The position numbers and the translations under genes were made by a program. This document shows, piece by piece, positions 43,385 through 51,843 of a stretch of 64,000 nt of DNA. The stretch spans positions 8,988 through 72,987 of the forward strand of contig JAYUED010000195.1 in the NCBI GenBank assembly GCA_043739385.1, written 5' to 3'. The notes under the pieces were generated by a model. It searched no databases. It was given only the letters and a program-made list of their open reading frames with translations, and was not told the DNA's origin. How positions within the stretch are numbered: position 1 is the stretch's first letter; each line of letters starts with the position of its first letter. This stretch comes from Defluviibacillus sp043739385. Lineage in GTDB: Bacteria; Pseudomonadota; Gammaproteobacteria; Burkholderiales; Burkholderiaceae_C.

Positions 43385-44011
43385 TCAGGATTTTGGTGCG
43401 TTCTGTCCAAGGGCGATTTTCAGCAGGTCAGCTACGGTGTTGGCGTTGAGCTTTTCCATGATGTTGGCGCGGTGCGCTTCCACGGTTTTGATGCTGATAC
43501 CCAAGTCGTCGGCAATTTGCTTGTTCAGGCGGCCGGCAACAATGCGTTCCAGTACCTGAGCTTCACGGCTGGTGAGTTTGGACAGCAGTGCGCCCCGGCT
43601 GGCGGCCTGTTGGAAGTCAGCGAAGGCGCTCTTGGCCGTTTCCAGCATGCGCTCAACCAAACTGACCAGCTCTTCCTCTTTGAATGGCTTTTGGATGAAG
43701 TCCATTGCACCTTTTTTCATAGTGTCCACTGCCATAGGTACGTCGCCGTGGCCGGTGATGAACACGATAGGAAGGGGAGAGCGGCGTTCAATCAGGCGAT
43801 CTTGCAGCTCCAGACCCGTCATGCCACCCATGCGGATGTCCACTATCAGGCAAGCCACTTCGCGTGCGTCATAACGCGAGAGAAAGGATTCTGCCGAGTC
43901 ATAGCAACGCACCCGGTAGTCTTTACCCTCTAGCAGCCATTGCAAGGAGTCGCGCACGGCCTCGTCGTCGTCTACGACGTAAACAGTGCCTTTTTTGGGA
44001 ATCAAACTCAT
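43385..44011 (-). CDS. FixJ/NarL-type two-component response regulator
   Basis: I chose the ATG at 44011 (MSLIPKKGTVYVVDDD, AGGA just upstream), giving 208 residues. The receiver has VYVVDDDEAVRDSL, the phospho-acceptor Asp in CLIVDIRM, a Thr in FITGHGDV and Lys in IQKPFKEEEL. Residues ~140-200 are a LuxR-type helix-turn-helix (LTSREAQVLERIVAGRLNKQIADDLGIS...VEAHRANIMEKL). It works with the kinase encoded 71 bases upstream. Divergent location next to aceE suggests pyruvate dehydrogenase is among its targets. Confidence 0.92.
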   Translation of the reverse strand: MSLIPKKGTVYVVDDDEAVRDSLQWLLEGKDYRVRCYDSAESFLSRYDAREVACLIVDIRMGGMTGLELQDRLIERRSPLPIVFITGHGDVPMAVDTMKKGAMDFIQKPFKEEELVSLVERMLETAKSAFADFQQAASRGALLSKLTSREAQVLERIVAGRLNKQIADDLGISIKTVEAHRANIMEKLNANTVADLLKIALGQNAPKS

Positions 44012-44082
44012 GCAGTAATCCTGGGGTCGTCTCAAGGGTTTTATTTAAAGCTGCCGGGGACGGGTTGGCAATCGATTGTGGT

Positions 44083-46584
44083 TCAAACCATTGGTAACCA
44101 GAAGGCGAAGCGGCAGCCTGAAATTTCTGCGCCATTGTAGAGGTTCTCCGCCTGCACCCGCCCTTGGTGCGACTCGATGATAGTGCGGCATAAATTGAGG
44201 CCGATACCCATGCCCTCGGTCTTGGTGGAGAAGAAGGCTTCGTAGAGCCGTTCCATCACTTCGGGCGACAGGCCTTGGCCGGTGTCCATCACCGAAAATT
44301 CCACCACGGACTGCTTGTCTACTTGCTTGGGTACTACGCGCAGCTCGACACTGCGTCCCCCCGTGGCGCGTTGGGCGTTGTCTACCGATTCGGCGGCATT
44401 TTTGAGTAAATTAACCAGCACCTGCTCAATCAAAATCGGATCTACATGCAGCAGCGGGAGACGCGCGGCAATGTAGTGGTTCAGGCGCACATTGCGGCGG
44501 CGCAGCTCGAACCCAGCCAGCTCAACCGCTTCGTTCACCATAGTGGTCACGTCAGACGGGGTGCGGTTGGGCTCACTGCGTTTCACAAATGAGCGGATGC
44601 GCTGGATGATTTGCCCGGCACGCTGGGCTTGTTTAGCGGTTTTCTCTAGCGCGGCCAGCAGGTCGACTTCCGCGATTTGCTTGCCCTTAATGCGCGACAC
44701 CATGCCGTTGCAGTAGTTGTTGATGGCGGTAAGTGGTTGGTTCAGCTCATGCGCCACGCTGGACACCATTTCCCCCATCGTTATGAGGTGGCTGGCAGAT
44801 TGCGCTCTTTCAGCTTGCGCAGCAGAGGAGTCTTCGGCCACGCGGCGCGGCGTAATGTTGGTGGCAATGACCATTTGTGCCAAGCGGCCATCCACCCAAG
44901 TCAGGTAGCGGGCCCGTACTTCTAGCCATAAGCCCAGGGTTGGTATAAAAATCTCGGTGCTCTGGGCCTGTACATCGGTCAGAGTGTCTATGGGTAAGCC
45001 CATCATCGAGTCCACATCGTCAATCGACTCGTAGTGGGGTGAACGCTCCAGCGTACCCGCTTGCATGACCAATTGCGAATGGCCTTCAGTGTCTTGGCCA
45101 AACCATTGCTGATAGAGCTTATTGGCGTACAGCAGCTCTTTGTTGCCCAGAGGTGCCACGGACACAGCGGCATCCAGGGCCTCCAGCACGGTGGTGAAGC
45201 GCTCATACGAGGCCGAGAGTTGCTCGCGGATACGGTTGGGTTCGGTGATGTCAGTGATCGATGTCATCCAGCCAGTTTGTACGCCGTAAGCGTCTACCAG
45301 CGGGGATACATAAAGTCGCGCATCAAACAAACTGTTGTTGCGGCGCTTTACCCGCACTTGAAAACCTGCTGCTGGTGTGCGCCCGCTCAACTCGTCATCC
45401 AGGCGGGCGGCCAAGTTGTCCCGATCTGCCTCGGGCCAATAGGGATAGGGGGCGGTACGACCCACAATTTCGCTCTCGCTCCACCCCGTCATCTGACAAA
45501 AAGCAGCGTTGATGTAGGTAATGCGGCCTTGCAAGTCCATCGCCCGCATGCCGGTTGGCATGGAGTTTTCCATGGCCCGGCGAAAGTTGGTTTCGGTCAT
45601 CAAGGCCTGCTGGGCATGCAAGCGGCGGCGAGTGTGCCGCCAAGTACCTATTAGCATCCACACAGTCAGTGCGCTCAAGGCCCCGACCAGCCAGAACAAG
45701 CTACTGCCCACCATGCCCGGTGAGGTGCGCCAAGCTTGCGCGCGTATTACCAGGCCACTGCCAACAGGTGAGATGGGTATCTCATACGTGCTGCCTGGGG
45801 TTGACCATGGCAACAGCTGCGCGGTTTTAGGACCGGCCGGGATACTGGTACCTGCCAGCACATGGCCTTGGGCATCGAGCAGGGCCACGGCGTATTTAAC
45901 CCACACATCTGCTAGTACGCCTAGCTGCAAGATGCTCTCGACGGAATATTCCGCTAGCAGCTCACCGGCCACTCGACCCTGCTTGGGGAAAGGCAGGTGC
46001 AGCTCTAGGATTGCTGGCCGTGCGTGGCGGGCCATGGGCTGGGCGTACACCGGTTGTTGGATTTCGCCAGCAAGAATGAAGCTTTTTTGCGTATCACCAG
46101 GTGATAGTAAGTCGTCCGCGAGGCGCAGCTGCTGGTTGTTCATGCTGGGTACAGCGTAGCTTGCCTTGATGCGGCCTGTTCGATCTACCCAGCTCAGGAT
46201 GTGCAGTTCGGGGTACTGGTTCATCAGTGACTCTGCGCGCAGCATGAACTCCTCGGTGTCAATCTCGCTGTTGGCGGTTTCACGAGCCAGGCGCACAAGC
46301 TGGTCTTGGCGCTCCAGCAAGCGCAAACGGATTTGTTGCTGGGCATATTCCACGTCGCGCTTGAGGGCTTCATGCTCGCGTTCCATCTCTTCTAGACGCA
46401 GATAGCTGAACGACGCCACGATTGCGGCCAAGAACAGCAGCACTGCGGCGATAGGGGCCAGCAGCGCCAAACGGTCTTGCCGTGTTGCGGGCTGGCTGAT
46501 CCACCAAATTCGCCACCAGCGGTTGGCGGATTTGCGGCGTTCAGGCCCAGGAAATGGCTTAGGTGAAGGGGGTCGGGCTTGCAT
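44083..46584 (-). CDS. Membrane PAS sensor histidine kinase (FixL/DctB type)
   Basis: 833 residues. A membrane span near 42-65 (LALLAPIAAVLLFLAAIVAS) is followed by a periplasmic sensor of about 240 residues, a second span (GSSLFWLVGALSALTVWMLI), PAS1 (MENSMPTGMRAMD...YINAAFCQMTGWSESEIVG), PAS2 (VLEALDAAVSVAPLGNKELL) and a HisKA box VAHELNQPLTAINNYC typical of NtrB/FixL kinases. The ATPase part has NLLKNAAES and DTGQGL. It phosphorylates the FixJ-like regulator encoded next. The signal is unknown; divergence from aceE hints at pyruvate or a related acid. Confidence 0.92.
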   Translation of the reverse strand: MQARPPSPKPFPGPERRKSANRWWRIWWISQPATRQDRLALLAPIAAVLLFLAAIVASFSYLRLEEMEREHEALKRDVEYAQQQIRLRLLERQDQLVRLARETANSEIDTEEFMLRAESLMNQYPELHILSWVDRTGRIKASYAVPSMNNQQLRLADDLLSPGDTQKSFILAGEIQQPVYAQPMARHARPAILELHLPFPKQGRVAGELLAEYSVESILQLGVLADVWVKYAVALLDAQGHVLAGTSIPAGPKTAQLLPWSTPGSTYEIPISPVGSGLVIRAQAWRTSPGMVGSSLFWLVGALSALTVWMLIGTWRHTRRRLHAQQALMTETNFRRAMENSMPTGMRAMDLQGRITYINAAFCQMTGWSESEIVGRTAPYPYWPEADRDNLAARLDDELSGRTPAAGFQVRVKRRNNSLFDARLYVSPLVDAYGVQTGWMTSITDITEPNRIREQLSASYERFTTVLEALDAAVSVAPLGNKELLYANKLYQQWFGQDTEGHSQLVMQAGTLERSPHYESIDDVDSMMGLPIDTLTDVQAQSTEIFIPTLGLWLEVRARYLTWVDGRLAQMVIATNITPRRVAEDSSAAQAERAQSASHLITMGEMVSSVAHELNQPLTAINNYCNGMVSRIKGKQIAEVDLLAALEKTAKQAQRAGQIIQRIRSFVKRSEPNRTPSDVTTMVNEAVELAGFELRRRNVRLNHYIAARLPLLHVDPILIEQVLVNLLKNAAESVDNAQRATGGRSVELRVVPKQVDKQSVVEFSVMDTGQGLSPEVMERLYEAFFSTKTEGMGIGLNLCRTIIESHQGRVQAENLYNGAEISGCRFAFWLPMV

Positions 46585-46620
46585 TCGCGGGAGTGTAGGC
46601 GAGTGTTAGAAAAATGCTCG

Positions 46621-46651
46621 GTACTTACCCGCGTCTTACAAGTATTTACCC
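46621..46651. promoter_or_regulatory. Direct-repeat pair in the kinase/aceE spacer, possible operator
   Basis: GTACTTACCC (46621-46630) and GTATTTACCC (46642-46651) match at nine of ten bases and are 21 bases (two helical turns) apart. Similar TCTTAC words follow at 46633 and 46675. NarL-type regulators recognise TACC-like heptamers, so the neighbouring FixJ/NarL-type regulator is a candidate binder. The aceE ribosome site is TTAGGAG, eight bases before the ATG. Confidence 0.4.
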
Positions 46652-46791
46652 CATCTTTGGCTCGAAATACGCAGTCTTACGCATTAAATTTCACATAATG
46701 AGATGATTAATCACTATTTGAAATTTTTTGAAATCATGAGAGAATAGACTTACACCACTAAATCACGACCTCAATTTTTTAGGAGACAAGC

Positions 46792-49509
46792 ATGTCAGCT
46801 ATGCCACAGAACCTGTCTGGTGCGTCTGTCAATGACGCAGATAGCCAAGAAACCCGCGAATGGATGGACGCTTTGTCCGCCGTTATTGAGGCTGAAGGCC
46901 CAGAACGCGCCCATTATTTGCTAGAGCAGTTGCTGGAGCATGCACGCCAAAGTAGCATTGACATGCCGTTTTCCGCTAACACGGGTTATGTAAACACCAT
47001 TGAGCCGTCCCAAGAAGCGCGCTGCACAGGCAATATTGAAATTGAAGAGCGCTTGCGCTCATACATGCGCTGGAACGCCATGGCGATGGTGGTTAAGGCC
47101 AATCGTCACCATCCTGTCGATGGTGGCGATTTAGGCGGTCATATCGGTTCGTTCGCGTCGCTCGCTCACATGTTTGGTGCGGGCTTTAACCATTTTTGGC
47201 ATGCCGAGAGTGCTGAGCCTGGAAAAGAGCATGGAGGCGACTGCCTTTATATCCAGGGCCACGTATCGCCCGGCGTCTACGCCCGCGCTTACCTGGAAGG
47301 CCGCTTGAGCGAAGAGCAGTTGCTCAACTTCCGGCAAGAAGTGGACGGCAAGGGTCTGTCAAGCTACCCGCACCCCAAGCTGATGCCTGAGTTTTGGCAG
47401 TTCCCTACAGTCTCTATGGGCCTTGGCCCTTTAATGGCTATTTACCAAGCCCGCTTTCTGAAATACCTGCATGCCCGGGGTATTGCCAACACCGAAAACC
47501 GCAAGGTATGGGTATTTTGTGGCGACGGTGAGATGGACGAAGTCGAATCGTTGGGTGCGATTGGCTTAGCCTCACGTGAAAACCTCGACAACCTGATCTT
47601 CGTTATCAACTGCAATTTGCAGCGCCTGGATGGTCCTGTGCGCGGTAACGGCAAGATCGTGCAAGAGCTGGAAGGCGAATTCCGTGGTGCAGGCTGGAAC
47701 GTCATCAAGCTGCTGTGGGGAAGTGAGTGGGATCCGCTCTTGGCCCGCGACAAGGACGGCGCGCTTAAAAAGCTGATGATGGAAACGCTGGATGGCGATT
47801 ACCAGGCTTTCAAAGCCAACGACGGCGCTTATGTACGTAAACATTTCTTCGGTCGCGATCCCCGCACGCTAGAGATGGTTGCTCATATGACGGACGACGA
47901 AATTTTTGCGCTCAAGCGCGGGGGGCACGACGCGAAGAAGGTCTACGCGGCCTTTGACGCTGCCGTCAATCACAAAAACCAGCCGACCGTGTTGCTTATC
48001 AAGACCGTCAAAGGTTTTGGTATGGGTAAGAGCGGTGAAGGCAAAAACAACGTTCATCAGACCAAAAAGCTTACTGACGAAGACATCAAGATCTTCCGCG
48101 ATCGTTTTAATATTCCGATTCCTGATAGCCAGCTGGCTGAAATTCCGTTCTACAAGCCGGCTGACGACACGCCCGAAATGCGCTACCTCCACGAGCGCCG
48201 TGCCGCACTCGGCGGCTACTTGCCGCACCGCCGCGTCAAAGCGGATGAGCAGTTCACGGTTCCCTCGCTGGAAACCTTCAAAAGCGTGATCGAGCCGACC
48301 GCTGAAGGCCGTGAAATCTCCACAACACAAGCCTATGTGCGCTTCTTGACCACGCTACTGCGCGACCAAGCCCTCGGCCCACGCGTCGTGCCTATCTTGG
48401 TGGACGAAGCCCGCACATTCGGTATGGAAGGTTTGTTCCGCCAGATTGGTATTTACAACCCCGCAGGTCAGCAGTACACACCAGTCGATAAAGACCAGGT
48501 GATGTACTACCGCGAAGACAAGGCCGGTCAAATTCTGCAAGAAGGTATCAATGAAGCTGGTGGTATGTCCAGCTGGATTGCTGCTGCTACCAGCTACAGC
48601 ACCAGCAACCGGATCATGATCCCGTTCTACGTGTACTACTCGATGTTTGGCTTCCAGCGCGTTGGCGATCTGGCTTGGGCTGCGGGTGATATGCAAGCGC
48701 GTGGTTTCTTGTTGGGCGGAACCTCGGGACGTACCACGCTGAATGGCGAAGGCTTGCAGCACGAAGACGGTCATAGCCACATCATGGCGGGTACCATTCC
48801 TAACTGCATCAGCTACGACCCCACCTTTGCCCACGAAGTCGGCGTTATCTTGCACCACGGCATGAAGCGCATGGTCGAGAAGCAAGACAACGTTTATTAC
48901 TACCTGACCCTGTTGAATGAAAACTACCCCATGCCCGGCCTCACTGCTGGCACGGAAGAGCAGATCATCAAGGGCATGTACGAATGCAAAAAAGGCGGCA
49001 GCCACACTAACCGCGTTCAACTGCTCGGTTCTGGCACCATACTGCGCGAATCTATTGCGGCACAAGAACTGCTGGAAAACGACTGGGGTATTTCCGCTGA
49101 CGTGTGGAGCTGCCCTAGCTTTAACGAGCTGACCCGCGAAGGCCAGGACGCAGATCGCTTCAACCTGTTGCACCCAATGGATGCTCCCCGTGTCTCCTTC
49201 GTGGCCCAGCAGCTCTCTGGCAGCACTGGCCCCGTGGTGGCATCAACTGACTACATGAAGGCTTACGCTGAGCAAATTCGCCCTTTCATACCTAAGGGTC
49301 GTACCTACAAAGTGCTGGGAACCGATGGCTTTGGTCGTAGCGATTTCCGCTCAAAACTGCGTGAGCACTTCGAGATCAACCGTCACTACATCGTGGTAGC
49401 CGCTCTTAAAGCGCTGAGCGAAGATGGCGAGGTGCCTGGTAGCCGCGTGTTGGAGGCCATCACGAAGTACGGTATCAAGACCGACAAGATCAACCCGTTG
49501 TACGCCTAA
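46792..49509 (+). CDS. aceE: Pyruvate dehydrogenase E1 (homodimeric)
   Basis: 905 residues, normal for the AceE family. Blocks visible are RWNAMAMVVKANR, GGHIGSFASLAH, the thiamine-diphosphate motif GDGEMDEVESLGAI...NCNLQRLDGPVRGNG, GLSSYPHPKLMPEFWQFP, and GEGLQHEDGHSH in the pyrimidine domain. It decarboxylates pyruvate and transfers the acetyl group to the lipoyl domain of E2. It is the first gene of aceE-aceF-bph-lpdA, 18 bases before aceF, and is divergent from a two-component system. Confidence 0.98.
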   Translation: MSAMPQNLSGASVNDADSQETREWMDALSAVIEAEGPERAHYLLEQLLEHARQSSIDMPFSANTGYVNTIEPSQEARCTGNIEIEERLRSYMRWNAMAMVVKANRHHPVDGGDLGGHIGSFASLAHMFGAGFNHFWHAESAEPGKEHGGDCLYIQGHVSPGVYARAYLEGRLSEEQLLNFRQEVDGKGLSSYPHPKLMPEFWQFPTVSMGLGPLMAIYQARFLKYLHARGIANTENRKVWVFCGDGEMDEVESLGAIGLASRENLDNLIFVINCNLQRLDGPVRGNGKIVQELEGEFRGAGWNVIKLLWGSEWDPLLARDKDGALKKLMMETLDGDYQAFKANDGAYVRKHFFGRDPRTLEMVAHMTDDEIFALKRGGHDAKKVYAAFDAAVNHKNQPTVLLIKTVKGFGMGKSGEGKNNVHQTKKLTDEDIKIFRDRFNIPIPDSQLAEIPFYKPADDTPEMRYLHERRAALGGYLPHRRVKADEQFTVPSLETFKSVIEPTAEGREISTTQAYVRFLTTLLRDQALGPRVVPILVDEARTFGMEGLFRQIGIYNPAGQQYTPVDKDQVMYYREDKAGQILQEGINEAGGMSSWIAAATSYSTSNRIMIPFYVYYSMFGFQRVGDLAWAAGDMQARGFLLGGTSGRTTLNGEGLQHEDGHSHIMAGTIPNCISYDPTFAHEVGVILHHGMKRMVEKQDNVYYYLTLLNENYPMPGLTAGTEEQIIKGMYECKKGGSHTNRVQLLGSGTILRESIAAQELLENDWGISADVWSCPSFNELTREGQDADRFNLLHPMDAPRVSFVAQQLSGSTGPVVASTDYMKAYAEQIRPFIPKGRTYKVLGTDGFGRSDFRSKLREHFEINRHYIVVAALKALSEDGEVPGSRVLEAITKYGIKTDKINPLYA

Positions 49510-49527
49510 CCATCAAGAGAGATCAAT

Positions 49528-51216
49528 ATGGCAAACGTAGAAATTCAAGTTCCCGACATTGGTGACTTCGATGAAGTAACCGTGATTGAGCTCATGGTGA
49601 AACCAGGGGACACGGTGAAAGCTGACCAGTCGCTCATTACCGTCGAATCCGACAAAGCGTCGATGGAGATTCCCTCCAGCCATGCCGGCGTGGTGAAAGA
49701 GTTGCGCATCAAGCTGGGCGATAAAGTCAAGCAGGGTTCCATCGTGTTGGTGCTGGAAACCGAGGAGGGTAGCGCCGTTGCCTCTGCCCCCGTTTCAGCA
49801 TCTAATCCTGCACCAGTAAAGGCTGCATCTGCACCATCTGCTCCTGTAGTTGTAGCGTCCGTTGCAGTTGTTGCAAGCGTAGGCCTGATCGAAGTTCGTG
49901 TGCCCGACATCGGCGACTTCAAAGACGTGTCTGTGATCGAACTGCTGGTGAAAGTGGGCGATACCATCAAGGCCGAGCAATCGCTGATGACGGTGGAGTC
50001 CGACAAAGCCGCTATGGAGATTCCCTCGTCTTCGGCAGGTGTCATCAAAGAACTCAAGGTCAAGCTCGGTGACAAGGTCAATATTGGCGATTTGGTGGTA
50101 ATTTTGGAAAGTGCAGTTGCTGCATCGGCCTCTCCAGCACCAGCAACCCAAGCCGCTATCCCCGCCATGGCTCAGGCAGCACCTGCAGCAGCTATAACTT
50201 CGGTAGCAGCTCCAATAGTCGCCACGTCCCCTGTTGCCGCTAGCGTCCCCGCTCATGACCCCACCGCTCTCGTGTTGCACCTGCCGCATGCCAGCCCCTC
50301 CGTGCGCAAGTTCGCTCGCGAACTCGGCGTGCCGTTGGACGAACTCAAAGGGACAGGCCACAAGGGCCGGATCACCGAAAGTGACGTGCAAGGCTTCACC
50401 AAGTCCGTCATGGCTGGTGCAGTACAAACCAAGGCCCAGGTATCGAACGCACCCAAGTCCGCAGTAGGCGGCGACGGTGGTGGTCTGGGTCTGCTGGCTT
50501 GGCCCAAGGTCGACTTTGCCAAGTTCGGCCCGGTCGAGCGCAAGGACATATCACGCATCAAGAAGATCAGTGGCGCAAATCTTCACCGCAATTGGGTCAT
50601 CATTCCGCACGTCACCAACCACGACGACTGCGACATCACCGACCTGGAAGCCTTCCGCGTCAGCATGAACAAGGAGAATGAGAAAGCGGGTATCAAGCTC
50701 ACCATGCTCGCATTCATGATCAAAGCCAGCGTGGCCGCACTCAAGAAGTTCCCCGATTTCAATAGCTCTCTGGACGGCGACCAACTGGTGGTGAAGCAGT
50801 ACTTCAACATCGGTTTTGCGGCAGATACACCGAACGGCTTGGTCGTCCCTGTCATCAAAGACGCGGACAAAAAAGGCGTTATGCAAATCTCAACCGAAAT
50901 GGGTGAGCTGGCCAAGAAGGCCCGTGACGGTAAGCTAGGCCCGGCGGACATGAGTGGTGCCTGCTTCACGATTTCCAGCTTGGGTGGTATTGGCGGGCGG
51001 TACTTCACGCCGATCATCAACGCCCCTGAAGTTGCAATCATGGGTGTGTGCAAGAGTGCAATTGAGCCAAAGTGGGATGGCAAAGCGTTCCAGCCACGTC
51101 TCATGCTGCCTTTGAGCCTGAGTTGGGATCACCGCGTGATCGACGGCGCTTCTGCGGCTCGTTTCAATGCATTCTTTGGTCAAGTTTTGACTGACTTTCG
51201 TCGCGTCCTACTGTAA
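49528..51216 (+). CDS. aceF: Dihydrolipoyl acetyltransferase (E2), two lipoyl domains
   Basis: 562 residues: lipoyl domain 1 (residues 2-78, lipoyl Lys43 in VESDKASMEIP), an Ala/Pro/Val linker, lipoyl domain 2 (~119-195, Lys160 in VESDKAAMEIP), a second linker rich in A/P/V, an E1/E3-binding peripheral domain (SPSVRKFARELGVPL...GHKGRITESDV), and the catalytic domain ending with SWDHRVIDGASAARF (His and Asp of the active site). It forms the core of the complex and makes acetyl-CoA. Its TAA stop overlaps the next gene start (TAATG). Confidence 0.97.
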   Translation: MANVEIQVPDIGDFDEVTVIELMVKPGDTVKADQSLITVESDKASMEIPSSHAGVVKELRIKLGDKVKQGSIVLVLETEEGSAVASAPVSASNPAPVKAASAPSAPVVVASVAVVASVGLIEVRVPDIGDFKDVSVIELLVKVGDTIKAEQSLMTVESDKAAMEIPSSSAGVIKELKVKLGDKVNIGDLVVILESAVAASASPAPATQAAIPAMAQAAPAAAITSVAAPIVATSPVAASVPAHDPTALVLHLPHASPSVRKFARELGVPLDELKGTGHKGRITESDVQGFTKSVMAGAVQTKAQVSNAPKSAVGGDGGGLGLLAWPKVDFAKFGPVERKDISRIKKISGANLHRNWVIIPHVTNHDDCDITDLEAFRVSMNKENEKAGIKLTMLAFMIKASVAALKKFPDFNSSLDGDQLVVKQYFNIGFAADTPNGLVVPVIKDADKKGVMQISTEMGELAKKARDGKLGPADMSGACFTISSLGGIGGRYFTPIINAPEVAIMGVCKSAIEPKWDGKAFQPRLMLPLSLSWDHRVIDGASAARFNAFFGQVLTDFRRVLL

Positions 51217-51800
51217 TGACCACCGTCGTTGTCGTTAAAAAGAATGGTCAAGTTGCCATCGCCGCCGATACCTTGGTGACGTTTGGCGACACCAAGCTGG
51301 GGCCTCGCTTTGAGGCCAACAGCAAGATTGTTATGGTCGATACGTTGGTGGGACCGACCTATATTGGTTCGGCGGGCACGGTTGCGCACTTTCCCGTACT
51401 GCGCCGGGCTTTGAACAGTTTGTCCCTTGAACAGCGCCTACTGGGCAGCAAGGACGAAGTGTTCGACACCTTCACCCGGCTGCATCCCTTGCTCAAAGAA
51501 AATTTCTTTTTGCAGACCAAAGAAGACGATAACGACCCCTATGAGTCCAGTCAGTTCAGCGTGCTGGTGGCCAATGCCACCGGCATCTACGGCCTCTACA
51601 GCTACCGTGAAGTCTTTGAGTTCAAAGAGTTCTGGGGCATAGGCTCAGGCCGTAGCTTCGCCCTCGGTGCCATGCAAGCGGTGTGGCCCAAAGCTAAAAC
51701 TGCTAAAGAAGTAGCCGTCGCAGGTATTACCGCAGGCTGCGAATTCGACAAAAGCTCTGGTCTTCCTGTGGACGTGTTCACCCTCAAGCTCAAGACCTGA
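51216..51800 (+). CDS. Beta-proteobacterial proteasome homologue (BPH, HslV-like Ntn hydrolase)
   Basis: 194 residues. The N-terminus TTVVVVKKNGQVAIAADTLV aligns with HslV (TTIVSVRRNGHVVIAGD): Thr1 after Met removal, Asp17, and a Lys in NSKI near position 36 where HslV has Lys33. GSAGTVAHFPVLRRAL and GIGSGRSFALGAM correspond to the GxxG and Gly-Ser-Gly core blocks. It therefore belongs to the proteasome-type Ntn hydrolases. The short form without HslU partner fits the BPH family described from beta-proteobacteria; Anbu proteins are longer. No hslU lies nearby. It sits between aceF and lpdA (TAATG overlap with aceF), hence is co-expressed with pyruvate dehydrogenase. Its substrate is unknown. 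Confidence 0.8.
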   Translation: MTTVVVVKKNGQVAIAADTLVTFGDTKLGPRFEANSKIVMVDTLVGPTYIGSAGTVAHFPVLRRALNSLSLEQRLLGSKDEVFDTFTRLHPLLKENFFLQTKEDDNDPYESSQFSVLVANATGIYGLYSYREVFEFKEFWGIGSGRSFALGAMQAVWPKAKTAKEVAVAGITAGCEFDKSSGLPVDVFTLKLKT

Positions 51801-51843
51801 GTTTCTAATTTCCCTTAATTACGTTCCCACGTGGAGACCCACC

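Noticed and set aside
48355..49173. 272-codon minus-strand frame within aceE
   Set aside because: Antisense shadow with no start signal or recognisable protein.
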